From contig JAFMOC010000017.1 in NCBI GenBank assembly GCA_019802505.1, positions 154,501 through 218,500 of the forward strand: a DNA stretch of 64,000 nucleotides, read 5' to 3'. Positions 60,095 through 64,000 of this stretch are shown one piece after another. Made by a program: the position numbers and the translations under genes. Every line of letters begins with the position of its first letter. Position 1 is the first letter of the stretch. Below the pieces are notes generated by a model. That model was not told the origin of the DNA. It saw only the letters and a list, made by a program, of their open reading frames with translations, and ran no database searches. Origin of the DNA: Corydoras sp. C115 (taxonomy: Eukaryota; Chordata; Actinopteri; Siluriformes; Callichthyidae).

Positions 60095-60110
60095 TGACGT
60101 CAATGAGTCA
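60095..60110 (+). promoter_or_regulatory. adjacent CRE and AP-1 consensus sites
   Basis: A perfect palindromic CRE (TGACGTCA, 60,095-60,102) is followed after one base by a perfect AP-1/TRE site (TGAGTCA, 60,104-60,110). Both are bZIP consensus motifs. They lie about 720 bp upstream of the st3gal1-like ATG. Binding and target gene are inference. Confidence 0.5.
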
Positions 60111-60420
60111 GAGACCGAAAACTTGTTCATGGTAGCAGTTTTACAACGTTGCACCAGTATGCAAGCCACAGTTAACAAAAAAATATATATGCTCTAGGTT
60201 CTGAAATGTGAATGAACCTCTTAAAACCATGTTTTTATATGAGAGCCACCTTTGCTGCAGTGCCATATCAACCAGAAGTGTCCAATATCTGTATGACATC
60301 TCTAAAACGTCCCATCTGTACCCATTCCTAAATCATAACACGTATAATGAAAACTATTTTCCTGTCGCCTAACCGTATTATTATTATTATTATTATTATA
60401 GTTCTTATTTATTAAAACTC

Positions 60421-60826
60421 GGGAACACGGTTCTTATTAAGTAGTTGGAAGCTTTTGTTCAGGTGATGCGCAGAAGGTGCGTGTGTCAGTGTATCAGTTC
60501 TTTGGCATCTGACTAACCGAACAATGAACGACATAAAAGCCTAAGAATAATAGACGCACTGGGTTCTAAAGACGCGGTATGCAGATCTGCAGGCTGATCG
60601 GCATTTCAAAGTTACAATACCCTCCTGAACCGTTTGCGTTTTTGGTGTTGGGGGGGGAAACGACGTCCCTCCCGCTGCGCTTATCTCGTCCATTTGCGCT
60701 CTTAACACGAATAAATAAATCAATACAAAAAGTGTTACGTTTAATAAAAAAAACATTGCAGACACGCCACTCTATTTGACTAACAGTCATCACTCGCATA
60801 CTCAATCTAATCCGAACTTTTGTGGA
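60421..60826 (+). promoter_or_regulatory. st3gal1: probable proximal promoter and 5' UTR of st3gal1-like gene
   Basis: This sequence lies directly upstream of the start codon and is less AT-rich than the preceding 2 kb. A TATA-like ACATAAAAGC occurs at 60,531-60,540, about 290 bp before the ATG. A G8 tract lies at about 60,650. An untranslated exon further upstream is also possible, because many sialyltransferase genes have one; the sequence does not decide. Confidence 0.35.
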
Positions 60827-61075
60827 ATGAAGAGACTCTTTTTTGCGTGTTTGGCGGCCGGGTGCGTAATTTCGATGACTCTGTACCGCAACATCGGAAT
60901 CGAGTTTCATTTCGATGCCAATTTTGGTGAGAATTCGACGCGACCCTGCGCCTGCAACCGCTGCTTGAGCGACGACAACGACACCTGGTTCACCGAGCGT
61001 TATAAAAAATCAGTGCCTTTACTGATGAACAAGACGAACAGCGGTCTCGACGCGAACACCAAGAAGTGGTGGCTG
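60827..61075 (+). CDS. st3gal1: ST3Gal1-like sialyltransferase, coding exon 1
   Basis: The family (GT29) transfers sialic acid from CMP-sialic acid in alpha-2,3 linkage to galactose of Gal-beta-1,3-GalNAc in the Golgi. The exon encodes residues 1-83 in phase 0. Residues 2-3 (Lys-Arg) and hydrophobic residues 4-20 (LFFACLAAGCVISMTLY) form a type II signal anchor. A short stem follows with sequons at N36, N51 and N68, then the C-x-C-x-x-C pattern at 41-46 and the WF and WWL landmarks seen in ST3Gal1. I chose the ATG at 60,827. The frame is open further upstream, but only to a TTG near 60,776, which is not a plausible start. The donor is CTG followed by gtaag. The orthology symbol is approximate because teleosts carry several ST3Gal1/2-like paralogues; the family call is strong. 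Confidence 0.88.
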
Positions 61076-61821
61076 GTAAGATTCATTCTCATCAACAATT
61101 TGTGGTTTTAATTATGAATTCGTGCACAGTCGGTTTGTTCTTAACTCTCGGGTGTCTTTGTCTAATCTTCTATTATTTAAAAATATCAAGTCTATCGTCA
61201 TTGTATAGGTGATGGTGTCATTTATATGAATGTAAATAAATAGCACTCATCACTTCTATTCAATCTTATAAAAAGCGGATCATTTAAACTTTGATCTAGA
61301 GTTCAGCTCTTGGTGACAACAGGCACGAGCCTAATCAATGAGAAACCTTTAAATGATTGATAGAAACCGAGCAGACCTTTTGATTTGGGCGTTAAGGACA
61401 AATCTGTTGCTTTACATCCAGAACTTTTTGGAAATGAGGACGACATTCAGATGTGTGAGCGTGAAAACGAACAGGATGCCTTCATCATGTTTTTGACCTT
61501 AAAATGAAAACGATGAAGGTTTTTTTTTTTGGTTCATTGTTATCATTAAACCTGTTGGTATGGAGGCTGGAGAAGAGATATCAGCATGTTAACATAAATG
61601 TGCTGTAAAATGCTACAAAACTCAGATTGCGTGAAAGACAGGTTTTGCCCATAACATTACCACCCACACAATAGCATACACGCACACACACACAATACCA
61701 CACACACACACACACACACACAATCGTTATTAAACTTCGATTTTTTTTTTGTATTTTATAAAGGATAAATAAGTTTACATTTTACCCATTTGTCATTCTA
61801 AACACTTTTTCTTACACACAC

Positions 61822-61872
<51 letters not shown>

Positions 61873-62624
61873 AGACACACACACCCATATCCATTGCATT
61901 TTTATCACATTTAGCCTCAGGCATGTGCGTTTCGTTATGACGTCACATCTGAAGTTGCATCGTTGTGATCCTGTGTCCTACAGAATTGTGCCAGTGAGAA
62001 GCACTGCAAATCATTAAATCATACTTAGTCTCAAAGTAACAAGCATTTAGTCAGATTATAACAGGGATTATCTGTATTCATCTAAAAAAAATACTGAGGA
62101 CTTTTGCAGATAATTACATTTTATATACAATAATGATCATAATGATAAGGCACAAACCAAATAAAATATTAAACAAATTCCGTTAGAAGTTTTACAAATA
62201 TTTTTTTAAAAAATCTAGAATTTATTAAACCACAAGTCAATTAATTTGGCATCCATACATGTGCGTTATGTGAACAACCCCCGAAGTAGTTTATCCTGTT
62301 TAGAGCAACAGACCTTGTTCTACCACTCATTGGGTAATTGGTAATGAATCACAACAGACAGGTTGACATTCCTTCAAACTCTTACACCTATAGTTAATTT
62401 ATTTGTATAATTCGACACATTTTATAAAATATCACTGATAAAATAATCATTGAAGCTATGGACCGTTGTGGGACTTCATGATTATGTTCACATTAATAAA
62501 GCAACACTTGCTTAACTGACTGTTAAATACTGACTGAAGGGCTATCACTGCAGGTTTACAGGAAAATATATTTTTAACATGTAAAACATTTAGTTCATTA
62601 TTATTTTTAATTTTTTTTTGTCAG
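61076..62624 (+). other. st3gal1: st3gal1-like intron 1
   Basis: A GT-AG intron of 1,549 bp in phase 0. It contains two CA microsatellites (about 61,679-61,722 and 61,813-61,870) and otherwise AT-rich sequence. No SINE is recognised in it. Confidence 0.88.
61679..61870 (+). repeat. paired (CA)n microsatellites in st3gal1-like intron 1
   Basis: Two CA arrays (61,679-61,722 and 61,813-61,870) are separated by an AT-rich stretch. Confidence 0.93.
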
Positions 62625-62818
62625 CGGCTGCAACCACACAGAAGTAACCGGAACTATGAATCAGTAGTAAAGAAACTGTTTTTATTGTTTCCTGATGAAG
62701 ATTATTACAAAGACAATGGTCCTGACCGCTGCAGAACCTGTGCTGTGGTTGGCAATTCTGCCAACCTGATTGGATCTCATTATGGCCCTTTAATAGATGC
62801 GCATGACTTCGTTTTGAG
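62625..62818 (+). CDS. st3gal1: ST3Gal1-like sialyltransferase, coding exon 2 (start of sialylmotif L)
   Basis: This 194-bp exon follows the acceptor ttttttgtcag and ends AG before the donor gtacaa. It encodes residues 84-147 plus two bases of codon 148. Joining to exon 1 gives WWL-RLQ, the same junction sequence as human ST3GAL1. Sialylmotif L begins at CRTCAVVGNSANL (C119, C122, G126, N127), followed by YGPLIDAHDFVLR. These residues form the CMP-sialic acid donor site and include the cysteine that in this family pairs with one in sialylmotif S. Nothing is frameshifted or missing. ST3Gal2 is the nearest alternative; the exon-1/2 junction and IDAHDFVLR favour ST3Gal1. Confidence 0.93.
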
Positions 62819-62918
62819 GTACAAATGATATATCTGTATATTTATGTTGCTAACATGTTGACAAATTCTTCACCAAAATCCATTTTACACCCAAACTTTG
62901 TGTTCCTTTCTGTATCTG

Positions 62919-63002
<84 letters not shown>

Positions 63003-63933
63003 CCAAAGTTACTAAATATAAAAAAAATATTCTTGTGAACAAATCGCTTGCCCTCCTGAGACCTGTGGCATTATTGGCATGTAACTCATTGCTGCAGCAA
63101 ATTGTTATAAAAGGAAGTTGGAAACAAAGAAGTACAACCATGAAGTCTTTGCTCTACACATGAAAAAATCATAAAAATATTTAAATGTTGAACATGAAGC
63201 TTAAAATAAGGTGCAACACCAAACATATTTGGTTGTTTAAGAGTTTCTTAAATGTCTTCCATGTGTGTATTTGTACAATTACAACTTGTCTTTAACATTA
63301 AAATAAAAACAATGAAGTGCACCAAAGCAGCGATTCTGTTCTAAAGAAATGGAACAGAATGCAGAAGAATTGGTAAAAAATAATTTAGTTTTTAACATTA
63401 CTATGGTAAAGCAGGAGAAAATAGGTCATGCAGATCCAATGAAGTTTGTTTCCAAAGCATAATATTTTGACAATATTTTGAAACATGCATCAGAATTCCG
63501 CTTGATTTCTTAAGTAGACAGTAAATAGATTCTCACCTGTGAATGTCTTCATTAACTAATGAGCTGCTGCACCTCAAACAGAAGAACAAGAAGAATAAAA
63601 TTTACAAGCAACCTTTGTTTTATAGTTATTTAGGTAAACATTCAGTATATGTCAGGTATCCTCATCATGTCATCAGACACTAACAATGGTATTAAAAACC
63701 TCTAAAACCAGTCATTTTGACAGAGGTTAATAGTCCATAGGTTTACATTTCATCTGTACAGATTTAGACCTGAATAATTATAAGATATTTTGTAACTATT
63801 AACTATACTTAATAAAACCATATTGGTTTCAAATGGACATAATATAGACATGTTATATGAGTTATATATCGTTAATTCCACATCAACATTGATGTCATGT
63901 TTAAATTAGAATTCTACATCATCTGTGCTGCAG
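62819..63933 (+). other. st3gal1: st3gal1-like intron 2
   Basis: A GT-AG intron of 1,115 bp, phase 2. It carries an (AT)n array at about 62,919-62,998 near its 5' end. The remainder is AT-rich with no recognised element. Confidence 0.88.
62919..62998 (+). repeat. (AT)n microsatellite in st3gal1-like intron 2
   Basis: About 80 bp of AT repeats with one phase break (TATAATATA), about 100 bp after the exon 2 donor. Confidence 0.96.
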
Positions 63934-64000
63934 GTTAAATGCAGCACCCACTACAGGATATGAGGTGGATGTTGGCTCACGCACCACACACAGAGTCATT
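63934..64000 (+). CDS. st3gal1: ST3Gal1-like sialyltransferase, coding exon 3 (partial at window edge)
   Basis: After the acceptor gtgctgcag the exon starts with G, completing Arg148, and continues for 22 codons: LNAAPTTGYEVDVGSRTTHR then Val-Ile at the edge. This is the second half of sialylmotif L (human counterpart MNKAPT...DVGTKTTHH). About half of a typical 330-340 residue enzyme is visible. Sialylmotif S, motif III and the VS motif with the catalytic histidine must lie to the right of the window. Confidence 0.9.

Larger units (their letters stand above)
37911..60420. other. intergenic interval between khdrbs3 and st3gal1-like gene
   Basis: About 22.5 kb with no supported coding exon on either strand. 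SINEs cluster at 38.0-39.7, 50.2-50.6, 53.6-53.9, 55.0-56.1 and 57.4-57.8 kb. The intervals 42-46, 46.3-50.1, 51.9-53.5 and 57.9-60.4 kb are AT-rich and mostly free of recognised repeats. I saw no C2H2 zinc-finger exon of the kind expected for zfat, which lies between these genes in human. Confidence 0.65.

Noticed and set aside
60776..60826. N-terminal extension of the st3gal1-like protein by 17 residues.
   Set aside because: The frame is open but begins at TTG. The first ATG is at 60,827 and gives the expected type II anchor topology.
1..64000. CRISPR arrays, operons, prophage or other prokaryotic systems.
   Set aside because: Tandem repeats lack spacer structure. Splice sites, SINEs and microsatellites show a vertebrate genome.

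Overview
This is vertebrate, and by its repeats teleost fish, genomic DNA. It has long AT-rich introns, canonical GT-AG splice sites, many dinucleotide microsatellites and dozens of tRNA-derived SINEs of the V-SINE (HE1/DANA-like) type. No prokaryotic organisation is present. Almost all open frames over 60 codons are translations of SINEs or microsatellites. The window holds the 5' parts of two protein-coding genes in divergent orientation, separated by about 23 kb, and neither gene is complete here.

Layout: (i) 1-37,520, minus strand: 5' part of khdrbs3 (KH-domain RNA-binding signal-transduction protein 3, SLM-2/T-STAR). Coding exon 1 (37,430-37,520) and exon 2 (4,368-4,486) are visible and join in frame. 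Intron 1 is about 32.9 kb. Intron 2 runs off the left edge. (ii) about 37,521-37,910: probable khdrbs3 5' UTR and promoter, with a GACA-type tract and an inverted CCAAT box. (iii) about 37,910-60,420: intergenic DNA with SINE clusters at 38-39.7 kb and 55-56.1 kb and few repeats in between. (iv) 60,827-64,000, plus strand: start of an ST3Gal1/2-type beta-galactoside alpha-2,3-sialyltransferase. Exons 1 and 2 and the start of exon 3 are visible; the gene continues beyond the right edge.

The rest is mobile and tandem DNA. I list 28 V-SINE copies or fragments on both strands, many with perfect or one-mismatch 11-15 bp target-site duplications. I also list five copies or fragments of a second tRNA-derived SINE, two inverted copies of a hAT-type MITE with 8-bp target duplications, copies of a long-inverted-repeat element, a tandem duplication in which one copy has gained a SINE, several minisatellites, and a poly-G tract of 84 bases inside a SINE.

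The two genes work in unrelated processes: nuclear alternative splicing (khdrbs3) and Golgi O-glycan/ganglioside sialylation (st3gal1-like). Their association is positional and resembles the human 8q24 order KHDRBS3-ZFAT-ST3GAL1, without visible zfat exons between them. I found no undescribed biological system. The most interesting signals are repeat dynamics: G-tract expansion in SINEs, SINE tandemisation and nested insertions.
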